DNA from: Pterobdella sp. o SKG-2022
Taxonomy: Eukaryota; Annelida; Clitellata; Hirudinida; Piscicolidae
DNA: 64,000 nt
Direction: 5' to 3'
NCBI GenBank assembly: GCA_964035795.1
Contig: OZ038327.1
Location: 1,141,936 to 1,205,935 of the forward strand
Both the position numbers and the translations under genes were made by a program. Below the pieces are notes generated by a model. The model had not been told where the DNA came from, ran no database searches, and worked only from the letters and a program-made list of their open reading frames with translations. Positions 45,701 to 58,913 of the stretch are shown piece by piece. Each line of letters begins with the position of its first letter. The stretch's first letter is position 1.

Positions 45701-48700
45701 AACAACCACAACATCATCAACACCAACAACAACAGAAACAAAATCAACAAGCTCAACAAATACAAAGTTTACCAAAACAAAATATTCAAAATCAACAAAT
45801 AAAAGAACAAAGTCAACAACAACAACTGAACTCACAAAATCTACAACAACAACAATTTTTCCAACAGCTCAATGATACATGCGAGATTGTTGAAAGTAAA
45901 GATATAATATGTGGTACACCCACAAAACAACAACACACTTCCACTACGCAACAAAGAACATCAAACCAACAACATACAGAACTTGAACATGGTTATTATT
46001 ATTGTTTTTTTATTGCTACTACTACTAGTGCTACTACTACTACTACTAATAATAATAATAATAATCAAACCTATTATTTTTCTTCCCAATACAGACTCCT
46101 TCCATGACCTTCTTGAGAGTTATTACAAAGGTCAAACAACAACTACTACAACAACTGCTGCTAATACTTCAGTTAAAGCAACTACCACTATTGTTGACCC
46201 AACTACTACAACATCTACAACAAATAATACCATAGACACTAATACACCTAAAGAAAAAATCATTGATAATAATACCGAAACAACAACACAAACTTCAACA
46301 ACAACAACAAATAATACAACAACAACTAACAATACAACAGCATGTACAACAACAAAAATTCCGACAATAAATGACTTAATTGAATCGTTAAAAATGAAAA
46401 AAATTCTCAACGAATCATTTGAAGAGAATTATACGAGTATAAAGCGGGAAAAAGGTCTAGCCAATCAGAATTTTAGATGTCTTTCTTGCTCTGCTCCTAT
46501 TGGTGTTTGTATGTGTCTTTTCTATTAGATTTATTAAATAAGTTGAGTAGCTTTTTTTCCTTTTTATCTTTAATCATTTTTTTCATTTTTTTAAACTTAT
46601 TTTTGTTTTCTATTTCACAATTCACTCCAACTTATTTCACCATTCAACCACTTTTCATCATCATTCCTCACTACCCACCCACAAGCAACCCCAAAAATAT
46701 CAATAAGCACTCCAATCATCACACCACCACCCATCCTACCATTATCCCAACTCCCATCACCACCAACCACACCACCAGCCCCGTCACGCAGCTACCTTAC
46801 TACCACCATTCCAACCATCTTTATTACCCAAACCATTTGTTCTATCCATTCACCAGCAACCACTACACCAACATTCCAACACCACTACCCCCATTACCCC
46901 TCCCCCTTCCCCCCATCACCACCAATCTTCCCCTTCAAGCCTTCCCCCACGAGCGAGTATGCACTTACACCAAGTCATATTATTGCGGAGATTGTTTGGA
47001 TAAGGAGGTGGATTATATTCCTTGTAAGGTTATCTACTCCTGGGATTTCAACTTTTATCCGGGTAAGGATTATTATTATTTCTATTTTTATTATTATTTC
47101 TATTTTTTCTACTATGTGTTGCCTGTTCTTTTAATTTTTAGTCTTATTTACAATATTTTCATAATAATAATAATTATTATTATTTTTATTATTATTGCTA
47201 TTGTTATTTCCTTTCTTACCATCATGAACAACATTTTGACCAAACACCTTCATAATCCCAACCATATGACCTTTAACCTTTTAGTGAGTGCAGAGAGCTA
47301 CGAAGAACTTCAAAGGCTGAAAGGTCAACCTTTGATTGACCTTTTTGACCTCAACCCTTCTCTCTATCAACATGTCACCTCGCTCTCAGACCTCAAGGTT
47401 GAATTAACATTTTTGTTGTTATCACCACCATCTCATCATCACCACCGTCCCATACCTTCATACCCACTCTTTCACCACACCACCCTCACCACACCATCAT
47501 CAGGAGTTGAGAGAGAAGTTGAGTTGTTTAAGGTCCTACTTGAAGACTTGCCATTCTCAGTTGATGACTCACCTCAACCAAGTTATTGGTTGGTTTTACT
47601 GTTTTTATTGTTTATTATTATTATTATTTATTTTTTTCATTTTTAGTTATTTATTATTATCATTTTTTTGTATTGCAAGAGTTAATTCACTAAGAACATT
47701 TTGTTACACTCTTTAGGCAACAAGTCATACATGTATGAGTGTGTGGATTTGTATTCGTTAGAGGTTAGGGCTATCTATCTAGCTTTTTGTTTATAATGCC
47801 ATACATATAACCAACCACCACACCAAAACCACCTGATCCCACGACCAACCATCACTCCAAAACCCATAACCCACCATCACACCAAAGACCCCAAAACCCA
47901 TAACCCACCATCACACCAAAGACCCCAAAACCCACCACCACGCCTAAACTTTACTACCACAACCACCGCAGGACCTCCTCCAGGTCCCAAGTAAACAAAT
48001 GCACAAGCGTCTCATGTCGGGGATAAACTTCGCATCGAACCACGTCTATAACTGTGTGCTGTGTTCCCAAAAGGGCTTTTACTGCGAGATCTGCCGTAAT
48101 GATAAGATTATTTACCCTTTCGAGACTGCTGATACGTTCAGGGTGGGTTGGGGGAGGGGAAGCGGGTTACTTTAGTCTGTTATTTCTAGTGGTCTTGAAG
48201 ACTTAATCAGTTTCATGTCCCTATAATATTATTCATTATTTGTTTTTTTCATCCAAACAAATGGCTTGTTATATAGATTACGTTTTAAATAGTATCAATA
48301 ATCTAGACTGACTGCTGTTGACCTCTGTTACTGGGACATGTACAGTACTAAATAGATTATTGTTATTTTATCTTCCAACCGAAGAATCATATGTGGCACT
48401 CAAAATTATATTATAATTCAATTTGAAAATTTTATTTTATATTTTTTTAAAAATTTTAATTATCCAGTGTCAAAACTGCGGGAGTCTTTTCCACAAAAAG
48501 TGCCAAGCCACCAACCCAGAATGTCCTAAATGCAAGCGCTTGCGCAACCGCAACCAATCACAAACAAGCTTTTTGTCACGTGACTTTGATTCGACCAATG
48601 AGAGCAAGGGTTTGTTGGAAGCTCAATGCTCATTGGACGATACTGTTAATTATTCATTTCCTGCTGTAAAGGGTGAAGGAAAAAAATCTGAGTTGATTTA

Positions 48701-48701
48701 G
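42799..48701 (+). CDS. RUN + Rubicon-homology (RH) protein, PLEKHM1/Rubicon group, 14 exons
   Basis: Probable Rab7/late-endosome adaptor. Exons: 42799-42905, 43064-43136, 43255-43350, 43704-43854, 44111-44251, 44387-45376, 45575-45991, 46095-46502, 46940-47062, 47285-47397, 47504-47588, 47717-47763, 47972-48142, 48468-48701; 1,051 residues, all phases consistent. Residues about 1-190 are a RUN domain (ALCWSLEAVFLHCLK, INTDVGRSRAWLRLSLNE, GLSILTFDLTYNASILNQW). Residues about 190-780 are low-complexity Gln/Asn/Ser/Thr. Residues about 780-1030 are an RH domain with zinc-binding pairs (FRCLSC, VCTYTKSYYCGDC, VIYSWDF, FASNHVYNCVLCSQKGFYCEICR, IIYPFE, CQNCGSLFHKKC, CPKCKR). The RH and RUN segments resemble PLEKHM1 more than Rubicon, but I see no PH domain. 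Intron 13 holds copy C of the dispersed repeat. Confidence 0.9.
47840..47940 (+). repeat. 34-bp minisatellite in intron 12 of the RUN/RH gene
   Basis: Roughly three copies of a C/A-rich 34-base unit containing ACCCATAACCCACCATCACA, with phase points at 47863 and 47897. Confidence 0.8.
48255..48360 (+). repeat. Dispersed repeat family, copy C
   Basis: In the last intron of the RUN/RH gene. It carries AATGGCTTGTTATATAG, AATCTAGACTGACTGCTG, GTTACTGGGAC and AATAGATTAT, in the same order as copies A and D. Confidence 0.72.
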
Positions 48702-50665
48702 TGTCTAGTGGTTATGGACATGTTGTTACTTGAATTATTATTTATATTATAATTATTAATTTAAATATAATCATAATAATTATTATTGTTTTCATCAACA
48801 TGTCATTTTTTTATTTAATATTATTTTTTTTGAAGTTGTTTTCACCTCGCCATAATATTCTCTATTAGTCATCATACGATTGCAATGGCTATAAGGATTT
48901 CCATTTATTTTACTCTTTATTTTTGTTGCTATTTTTCTTTATTATCAATAATATTTTTTTATTTATTATGGATTTTTTCAAGTAATGTTCGTAATTTTTA
49001 TTTTTCAAAAATATTTCCAAAAATTTTTATTTCGAATTTCACGTTGAACTTCTCTTTTATGCAAGTTGGAGAGATTACTGAAATTTGTTGATAATTATAT
49101 GAATAATAATTTCCATGCAAGCTTTTTTCATTAAATTGTTTATAATATTTCACTTAATAGTACTACTAATACTACTACTACTAATACCACTACTCCTTCT
49201 ACTACTACCTCTCTCATTACTTCTGTTGTCACTATTCTCACCACATTACATAATTAATGTTCCCATCATCGTCTTCTTCACCTTCAGAACAACTGTTATC
49301 AGTATAGCCATTCTGTGCCTTCCAAACGGTGTTCTGATGTGAAAAAAATTAATTGGCCTCTCTTTGATCAGTTTTATTTGTTAATATAAATAGTAATAAT
49401 AATAATGATAGTTATAATAATAAGAATAGTAATATTAACAGGAATACTAATAGTAATAATAATAGTAATAATAAAATTAATAATAGTAATAATAAAATTA
49501 AAAATATTAATAATATAAATAAGTTGAAAAAGTTTCTAAATGTTAATTTTCATTTATTTTTTTTTTTTACTATGATATTGAAGTCATAGTTAAAAAAATT
49601 TATTATTGAAAATTTTATAATTGATAAGGCAAGTAACACTTCATTGAAAAGGGTCGGTTTTTTATTAAAAATTGTTGTCTTTTTTCAGTAAAGCGCTACT
49701 TTTTATAAATACCGCCAAAAATTAAGTTTAGTCTTAATTGGGGTTATTTCGGTTAGGTTTTATTTCTTTAATTAAGTTAAAATGAATCAAACGTAAATAA
49801 AATTCGTTAGTTAAGGTTGAATGATTTACTTCGTTCAAATTCAATTTAGAAATAAGTTAGTTAAAATATATTTAATTATTCGTAGTTAATATTATTATTT
49901 TAAATAAATTTTATAATTATTAACCAAGTTGAACGAATTTATTTAATAAAACATAATTTTCCCAATATTGTCAATAAAAACAGCATTTGTGAACAATATA
50001 AGTACTGATAAATTAATTTATAACTAATATACTAGCTATTGTTATTTGTTGAAAGAGTTGAAATTTTTGTTTAACTCAACATTGTTGCGGACTACTTCAA
50101 CATTCTATGAGAGACCTTTTGAGGTGAGTGTTATTATTAAATCGATTGGATCAAATATTTAATAGATCAAAATAAGTTTAGATTATTGATTGAATTTTTA
50201 TTACTATGATTATCAGTTTTTATTGCTATTGAAATTGGAATATATGAATAAGTAACTATACAAATTATAGTATAAATAATTTATATAATTTTTGAAATTC
50301 ATAAATGCCTCATTGCGGAGAAGTATGGAATTTTCAATTTGTATTTTGAAGCTAAAGTATGACTTTCAATTTCAAATTGAAAAAAAATGTGATAAATCAA
50401 ATATATTAAGAAATATCAATATTTAAAATTATATACAATGGAAAAAAAATTATTCTAAAAAATGAATCTATATTGGACAGTTTTTCAAATTTAAATAAAA
50501 ATAGAAAAAAAATAGATTCTTTAATATACTCCTAAAATAAATCAAAAGAAATGAGTTTCTGCGCCAGGTTCTCAATATTGGGTGGGAAAAAAAACTAAAA
50601 GAATAATCAAAATAATAATAATAATAATAACAACATGCAAAGTTTTTTAAGCTTTTTACTCGATG

Positions 50666-50704
<39 letters not shown>

Positions 50705-50932
50705 TTAATAACAATAATAATAATAACGATAATAATAGCTACTTACATTTAATTCGTCATAGGAATTAATACATTGCCATAATATTATTGTTTTTCTTTT
50801 TTTTTATTGTTATTGTTATTATTATTATTTTTCATCTTAAATCGATGTTTGAGAACTTAAAATGAAGTGTTAATGGTTTGGAAAGTGTTAAGATGGATGA
50901 GTGATGGAGTGTTGAGGGATGAATAGGGAGGT
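48702..50932. other. 2.2-kb gene-free region
   Basis: A/T-rich. It contains a long AAT/AGT-type tract (49385-49525), further AAT tracts at 50610-50730 and single-copy-looking A/T sequence between. No exon or transposon is recognised. Confidence 0.5.
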
Positions 50933-51238
<306 letters not shown>

Positions 51239-51240
51239 AT

Positions 51241-53062
51241 CTTCTTCTTCTTCTTCTTCTTCTTCTTCTGCTGCATTCATCCACCTTCACGCAGATGCAG
51301 AAAGGGTATGTGTTGCTGTTTTTTGACATTTCTTCATATGATTCGGCATTCCTTGTTTTTTGAATTTATTACCACAGAATTGACAATTTATTTTTGCTTG
51401 AAAGTCAGTGGTGTGTGATAGTCTGATGTGATTCGCTAAACCAGTCTTGTTAAGGCAGCCCTTGTTGCATTGAAGACATTTAAGATCTGTTATAGTGCCT
51501 GAGTTTTCTTTCTTGCGGTCCTTTTTGTCCTTTTCTTTATCTTCTTTGAACTGGTTTAACGCATTCAACTTAACGTTGACCTCTTTTCACCATTGGCTTC
51601 TGTTTAGGGCTTTAGTTCTCCATGATGAAACCATATTTAGGCTTTTTAGGTCAGCATTCATAACATCATGCCATCTTTGACGTTGTTTTCCATGAGGTCT
51701 TTTACCTTCTTCGAATTTACTGACTAATAATTGTTTTGGAAGACGTGTATTTTCCATTCTCTCGATATGGCCAAGCCATCTAAGTCGATCACACTGGAGT
51801 ATTGTTTCAACGCGTTCGATGTTTGCACGTCTTTTTAGGTCAGTATTTCTTAATTTGTCGAAAAGCGACAGACCAAGTATTGTTCGTATGCAGCGATTGA
51901 TAAAGGTATTTAAACGTTGAATGTGATGATTAAGTGGGGCCCAGGATTCACATCCGTATAATAAAACAGGGAGTATCACAGCCTTGAACAGTCGGAATTT
52001 TTTACTGTGTTTGATTGCAGGCTGGTACCACACCAGTTTATTTAAGCATCCAAAAGCTATTGATGCTTTATTGACTCGAGCGTCCACTTCTGCGTTTAAT
52101 TCTATTTCATCTGTGAGAATGGCTCCCAAATACTTGAATTGTTTCACTTCTTCTATGTTTTTCGAAAAATTGTTACTAGAAGTTTGTTTTGGGAGTTTTT
52201 TCTGTTTTGACAATATTGTCATTCGTTTTGTTTTGTCAATGTTTATTTTCAAACCAAAAATTTTCAAATTGTTTTCTATTGTGTTCATAAGACAGTTCAA
52301 TTCTTCATAGTTCGTACCGATTAGAACCATGTCGTCTGCGTATAGGAGGTGTTGCACTGTTGTACGACTATCTAGTTTACATTTGTTGTTCATTAAAGGA
52401 GCTTTGATGTTATACATAATTTTTGCTCCAATATTCTTGTGATTTTCCAATGCGCTATTTATAGTTGCGTTTAAATATAGATTGAACAATAAAGGAGATA
52501 GTATGTCGCCTTGTTTTACTCCTGATCTTATTGGAAATTCTTTGGAAGTTTGGCCTTCATATCTAACTACTTCTTGAGTTTCTTCATGGAAGGCTTTTAT
52601 GATGTTTATGATTTTGCTTGGCAGGTTGTATGAATGACGCAAAACCTTCCATAGTGCATTGCGATTTATGGAATCATATGCTTTGCACAGATCAATGAAG
52701 GATAGGTATAGAGGTATATTATACTCTTTGGCTCTTTGCATTATTATTCGTAAATTAAATAATTGGTCACTGCAACCCCTATTTGAGCGAAAGCCGCATT
52801 GACTTTCGTTTAGCTGGGAGTCCAATACTGGAATAAGCCGGTTTAATATCGTTCTACTGATTATTTTGTTTGTGACGCATAAAATAGCGATCCCTCTGTA
52901 ATTGTTACAATCAGATTTTTGCCCTTTTTTGAATACCGGTATGGTTTTGATTTTTCCAGTCTCGTGGTACCGCCTCTTCCTTCAATATTTGATCTGCTAG
53001 TGCTTTCATCCAACTCACCGTTGCTTCTGATGTCAGGGTTAAAATTTCCGTGTTGATTACGA
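51241..53062 (-). mobile_element. 5'-truncated, mutated non-LTR retrotransposon (LINE)
   Basis: Reads on the minus strand. From the 5' side: the end of a pre-RT segment (WMKALADQILKEEAVPRDW); a one-base frameshift near 52955; the RT domain with KSDCNNYRGIA, NESQCGFRSNRGCSDQ, LCKAYDSI, GVKQGDILSPLLFN and the catalytic YADDMVLIG; the thumb and C-terminal region (LRWLGHIERM, RQRWHDVMNADL); an in-frame TGA at 51587-51589 after RSQW; then, in the same frame, a tail with two C2H2-like fingers (CLQCNKGCLNKTGLANHIRLSH and CQFCGNKFKKQGMPNHMKKC) ending at 51287. The 3' flank is followed by a GAA/TTC run. The endonuclease domain is missing. With two lesions and the truncation it is not autonomous. The clade is not assigned. 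Confidence 0.92.
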
Positions 53063-53163
53063 TAGATAGATAGATAGATAGATAGACAGGCAGATAGATA
53101 GATAGACAGGCAGATAGATAGATAGACAGGCAGATAGATAGATAGACAGGCAGATAGATAGAC
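53063..53163 (+). repeat. GATA/GACAGGCA array at the 5' border of the LINE
   Basis: GATAGATA repeats with a higher-order unit GATAGATAGACAGGCA repeated four times. It borders the truncated 5' end of the LINE, so the element has GATA-type repeats on both sides. Confidence 0.92.
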
Positions 53164-54036
53164 AATGATGGATGGATAATCTTAAGATTACAGTGCTCCT
53201 GCACTGATTCAAGTGGATTTCCAAATCGATGTATGTAGGAATTAACAAAGAATAATAATAGTTATTATTATTTTTATTATTACCCTCATACTAATTCATT
53301 TTTAATAATCAATAACAGACATACAGATTAGAAAAATTAGGAATTTTTTGAAAATATTCCACAGAGCAATTAAATTAAAAAAAATTTTTTTTTGTATTTT
53401 TGAAAAAATATTCCTAATTATTTCGTTTTTATTGTTTTTTGTTTTTGTTTTTTTTTACGTTTTTCTACTGTACCGATTATTTTTGTTATTATTATTATTA
53501 GCATAACTTAATGTTGTTTTTATTATTATTACCATTATTTTTGTTGTTGTTGTTATGAAGTATTTATTTGAAGCAAATGAAATAAGCCAATAAGGAGTGT
53601 GAGTCTGTGAAGAATACTGATTCAATATGAAAAAAAACTATAATAATAATAATAAAAATAATAATAATAATAATGATTAAAAAAATGAATATTAATTAAC
53701 GACAATACTACTACTAATAATAATAAAACTAATAGGAAAAAAATTTACATAATGATTAAATTAAAGATAATAAGAGTAATAATAATAATATCATAATAAA
53801 AATAATTTAAAAATTTAAATAAAAAAAAAACTAAAAAGGGAAAGAATTGAGTGATAAAAACCATCAGACAGACAATGAAGTTCATTATGTGAATGATAAT
53901 TAAAAATTATATAGAAATAAAAATAATAATAACAATAATAATTATATTATCAACAAAGATTCTAATAATGCTAATAATAATAGTAATAATAATAAAGAAC
54001 ATATCGATAATAATGGAAAAAATAATAGAAAAAACT

Positions 54037-54078
<42 letters not shown>

Positions 54079-54711
54079 CGCCATAGAAACAAATAGATTA
54101 TTACATTCATTAGTCAATCCAATTTCTTCACTCCATCTAACTCTACGCCTATCATTATCATCACCGCCATAATAATAATCATAATAATATTATTATGATT
54201 ATTTTTGATTTTTTTACTTTTGGCATGCGAAGAATTGAAGTAGCAATATTTGGGTTCAGTTGTTATATATTTCTTTATTTTCATACAAATTGTGAAAAAT
54301 ATAATAATAAAAATAATAATAATAAATAACAATAAAAAAATCGATATTATCAAAGTGTTATCTCGTTTTTTTTGCATCAGTTGCCATGCTTTCTTTCAAT
54401 ATTATTAAGTTATTATTTTTTTTATTTTGAATATTATTATTTTTATTATGATCATTATTATTATTTTTATGATTATCCCCATTATTATTATCATTATTGT
54501 TGTTATATCGTCCTATTTATTTTTTTTTATCAACTTTTTTTTTATCGACTAGTCTTTCCTTATTTTCCATTCCACCGTTTCCGATACTAAATCTTTTCCA
54601 CCAATGGCAGAAGAGAATTGATTAATTAAAAAATTTGTTCATTTTAAATACTAAATCTTGGAGATTTTTTGAAATTTATGTATTTGTGTGTGTGTGTGTG
54701 TGCTCGTTGTT
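53164..54711. other. Gene-free A/T-rich region before the assembly gap
   Basis: Mostly AAT tracts (53640-54075) followed by ATT tracts (54410-54510), ending in a TG run just before the gap. No coding or mobile-element signal is seen. Confidence 0.5.
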
Positions 54712-54911
54712 NNNNNNNNNNNNNNNNNNNNNNNNNNNNNNNNNNNNNNNNNNNNNNNNNNNNNNNNNNNNNNNNNNNNNNNNNNNNNNNNNNNNNNNNN
54801 NNNNNNNNNNNNNNNNNNNNNNNNNNNNNNNNNNNNNNNNNNNNNNNNNNNNNNNNNNNNNNNNNNNNNNNNNNNNNNNNNNNNNNNNNNNNNNNNNNNN
54901 NNNNNNNNNNN
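54712..54911. other. Assembly gap, 200 N
   Basis: Exactly 200 undetermined bases, so its length is probably a placeholder. The left flank is a TG repeat and the right flank an AT repeat, so a collapsed microsatellite is the likely cause. Reading frames that cross it are meaningless. Confidence 0.98.
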
Positions 54912-54948
<37 letters not shown>

Positions 54949-56749
54949 TTTCTCACACACATATACACATTCACATACCCACATACACATATAAAACATA
55001 TATATATATATTTATTTATAGCATTTTTATACACATATATATATATGTATTTGTTCTCTCCTAAGATAATGACGACTTCAGTTTTCTGTGAGTTTTTGTT
55101 TTGTTCTTGCAAACTTAGAAAACATTTTGCGGGTTGATAAAATAGTTAAGAATAGAAAAAGTGGTAATAAAGGAGATTGATATAATGTTGAAAATAATAG
55201 TAATAATAAAAATTTATTTTGATAATAAATAATAATAATAATATACAAAATAATAATAAAGATTAAAACATATGAATAATAACAATAATAATAATGGCAG
55301 TAAGAATAAAAATAATACTGATAAATAGTGATAAATAATGTTAAGCACAGAGCACGCCATAAAAGTTCTTCATAACGTGCCAGTAACTTTTTGGTCTGTT
55401 AATTATCAAAGTGTGCTATTTTACATAATAATAATAATAATATTATTGAAAATAAAAATTTTCAAATAATAATAATATAAAAAAAAGATTTTTTCTGAAA
55501 AATGCGAAAAATGATAATTATTTTTCTAATAATAGCATTAATTGAATAATAAATTAGCCTATTATATAATAAAATAATGATATTCATAATATAATACTAC
55601 TACTAACAATAATAATAATAATAATAATAACAGATAATAATAATAATAACAGATAATAATAATAATAATAACAGATAATAATAAGCGATGAAAAAAAAAG
55701 GATATCCTTTTGGGGGACTTCTGGTTCTTATCTCCTTGAGTGAGTTATTATCATAATCATCATCATTTTTTTATTGTTATCCATATTAGTGTTTTCCATC
55801 AGTTTGTTTGTGCAGTTTGAAGGTTTCTTCTCTTTCCTAGATATAATTTTATTTTCAGAAGCCAACCAATCAACTTGGTTCATTTAACTTGACACATTTA
55901 ATTCAACCAATAAAATAATATATAACATTCTTTTTCCGGTTCTTACTATGACTAACTACACTGCAACTTTATTTCAATCTGACCTAATAAAAAAACTCAT
56001 AGCATTCAACCAATCAGATTCTTTCGATTCAACCTGACTTATATAAATAAATTTAACTCCCAATGACCGTTGACCCAACCCAAATATTTGAATAACCTAA
56101 TTACAACTGATCTCGTTTTGCCATGACATAATACTTAAAAAAATAAAATAAAAAAAATAAACTGACCTCTAACCCCGCCTACCTATCACTTAATAATATT
56201 ATGTCATGACATCACCGAATCTTGTGCATATATGAATAATAATGAGGTGCAAAAATAATAATAATAATAATAACAAAAATAATAATATCAATATGTATAT
56301 TTTTCTATTTATATTTTTTTTTCCAAATTATATATTCATATTTTTCTATTTATATATTTTTTTCTAATTATAATTTTTTATTTATACTTTTTTCTTATTA
56401 TATATTCCTATTTTTCTATTTATATATTTTTTTCTAATTATATATTCATGTTTTGATAGCTTATATTGATATGTGGTAATGTAGTCCAATAAATACCCAT
56501 TAGCAGTTTATGAATAAATTATTATTATTATTATTATTGTGTTTATTGCTTTTATTATTATTATTTCTATTCTCTTCTTCATTATTATAATAATAATAAT
56601 TATTATTATTGTAATGTTGTTACTATCATTTAAAAGAATAATCAATGAAGAAAACCACTGTCTTACATAGCTACTTGTTAGTTATGTCGACAATTGGGAA
56701 ACACATCTGTTACGTCGTCTCATGAATATTCATAATGATGATGGGGATA

Positions 56750-56850
56750 ACGATGAAGAAGAAGATGGTGATGATGATGAAGATAGAGATGGTGTTGATG
56801 ATAATAATGATGATGATGATGATGATGAAGAAGAAGATTCGTGGTGATGA
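56750..56850 (+). repeat. GAT/GAA trinucleotide tract
   Basis: Imperfect GATGAT/GAAGAA run. It produces a Met/Lys-rich reading frame that I do not accept as a gene. Confidence 0.85.
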
Positions 56851-57734
56851 CAATGGTGATGATAAGGCTATTTTAACTATTATCTTTCTACTCTTTCAAG
56901 TGTTTTTTTCTCATTCATTATTTTTTGTGATGTATTTTTTTGTTTTTTTGTCTATAAATCTTCGTCACTCGCCATTTTTTGGTTATTGAATGAATCGTAG
57001 CACGAGAATATAAATGCAAAAGTTGAAATAAAATGCATTTTATTCTGAACAAATTTTGAGTTTATATAGCATGCTTTTCATTATTATTAATATAATTTTT
57101 ATTAGTTTTTATTATTTTTATTATTATTATTATTATTATTATCATTGTTATAAGTATCAGTTGTTTCATCTCCCTTTTTTCCATTTTTTTTATTGTTATT
57201 GTTATTTTTATTGGACTTATTATTCTTGTCATTATTTTCACATAATTTTTTTTTATTGTTCTTTTCCAACTATTTTTTTATATTTCCATTTAATCTTCTT
57301 TTTTTTTTATTATTATCATTTTTTTTCATATATTTTATTTTTTATTCTCATTTTTTTCTTATTAATATTTTTTCTTTTTATTTTCATATTCTTTTGACAC
57401 ATGTCAACATCTTCTCCACCATTCATAACTTTGACATCTCAAAGAGTTTTTTGGCGCCAAAAAACTTCCATCTGAAAATTATTTTTTGGATAAATGAATA
57501 AAAGTTTTAAAGGAAAAATTATCAAATGAGTTGAATAATAATTTAATTAATTATGGAAAAGTGTCAGATTCCATTAAACTTATTTTTATTATGTTATTAT
57601 CATTCATATTATTTTTATTATGTTATTATGATTCATAATATTTTTATTATCATTGTTTTTTTATTTTGTTTTTTTCCACACAATTCAAGCAAGACAAACA
57701 GTGAAAAACACAAAAACATCAATCAAAACACATT

Positions 57735-57872
57735 TCTATCATGGTTTTGCTATGGGTGAATGTATGTAAATGGATGAATGGATGAGTGAATGAATGCATG
57801 GATGAATGGGTGGATGGATGGGTAGATGGATGAATGAGTGGATGGGTGATTGGGTGGATGGATGGATGGATA
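57735..57872 (+). repeat. GAAT/GGAT degenerate tetranucleotide array
   Basis: Imperfect TGGATGAATGGATGAGTGAA-type repeats, typical of a decaying tetranucleotide microsatellite. Confidence 0.9.
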
Positions 57873-58913
57873 AACAAATTAAATTGATTCAGCATCTGGA
57901 ATATTCCCAAATACCTATTCTCGCTTTCCTTCACTGCACGTGTACATTCACACATAAACAAACTAACATACATTCAAAAAAATTTTTATTTTTATATTCT
58001 TATTTTTATTATTATTATTGTTGTTATTGTTTTTCTTGAAGCCCAGTAAATTCATATCTCCTTGTTTAAATGGATCTTGACAAGATGGCCACTAAGGAGA
58101 ATAATAATAATAATAATAATAATAATAAGGATATTTTTTTCTCAAGTATTGATGATTACGCGATGATGATGATAATGATGATGATGATGATGATGATGAT
58201 GACGTAAGGGATATTAATAGAACGCCCGAGGATAAAGTTGGAATTAGGAAGCCGTAAGGACTTAATAAAAGTTTACGTCAGTGTACTTGGTGCTGCTGAG
58301 CTGCTATTATTGTCATCCTCTTTATTATCATTTTTGCTTTTTTGTCGATTTTATTTTTTGCATATTTTTCAATTTTAGAATGGTTTTCGTAGTTTTTATT
58401 ATAAGTTTGTGTTTTTGTTGAATTTTTGGATTTATAGGAGTAGTAGTAGTACTGTTATTTTCTCCCCAATAAATCATTTTCAAATGATTAATATTTTGTC
58501 AAAACCACTTTAACTTTTTCATTAAGAAATAAATTCATGCAGCAATAAGAGAAATAATATATAAAACAAAATAATTTTAATTAATTTAATAGTGAAATAT
58601 AAATATTTAAAAATTAATATTATTATCATAATTATTGTTGTTTTTACTATTATTATAGAAATTCTAATAGTAATAACAATAATAAAAATAAAAGTTCAAC
58701 ATTATAAATAAAGTGAATAATAATAAATATAATTTTGACTCTGTTTAGATATAGCATTTCAATGCAAGGTGTCTTAGCTTCGTTTTGTTTTAGATAATAT
58801 TGTTATAGTTGGAAATTTCAATCCGAAAAAAATTCATAAAAAGTGGAGAACTTGAAAATTAAAATTATTTTAGAGAACAATAAATTATTTTGTGATCTTT
58901 GATTTCAGACACG

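Larger units (their letters stand above)
54912..58913. other. 4-kb gene-free region
   Basis: Holds AT, AAT, ATT and GAT microsatellites, a decayed repeat of TATATTTTTTTCTAATTATA type at about 56290-56450, and a stretch at 55860-56120 with three CCAAT words. A good donor (GATGACGTAAGG at about 58203) could belong to a 5' leader exon of the next gene. No convincing coding exon is seen. Confidence 0.45.

Noticed and set aside
54635..55137. Open frames crossing the N block
   Set aside because: They run through 200 undetermined bases and flanking AT/TG repeats.
58071..58209. Short ATG frame MDLDKMATKENN with Asn and Met runs before a good donor
   Set aside because: It does not join the 58909 exon in phase. 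The sequence may be a leader exon, but not this coding frame.
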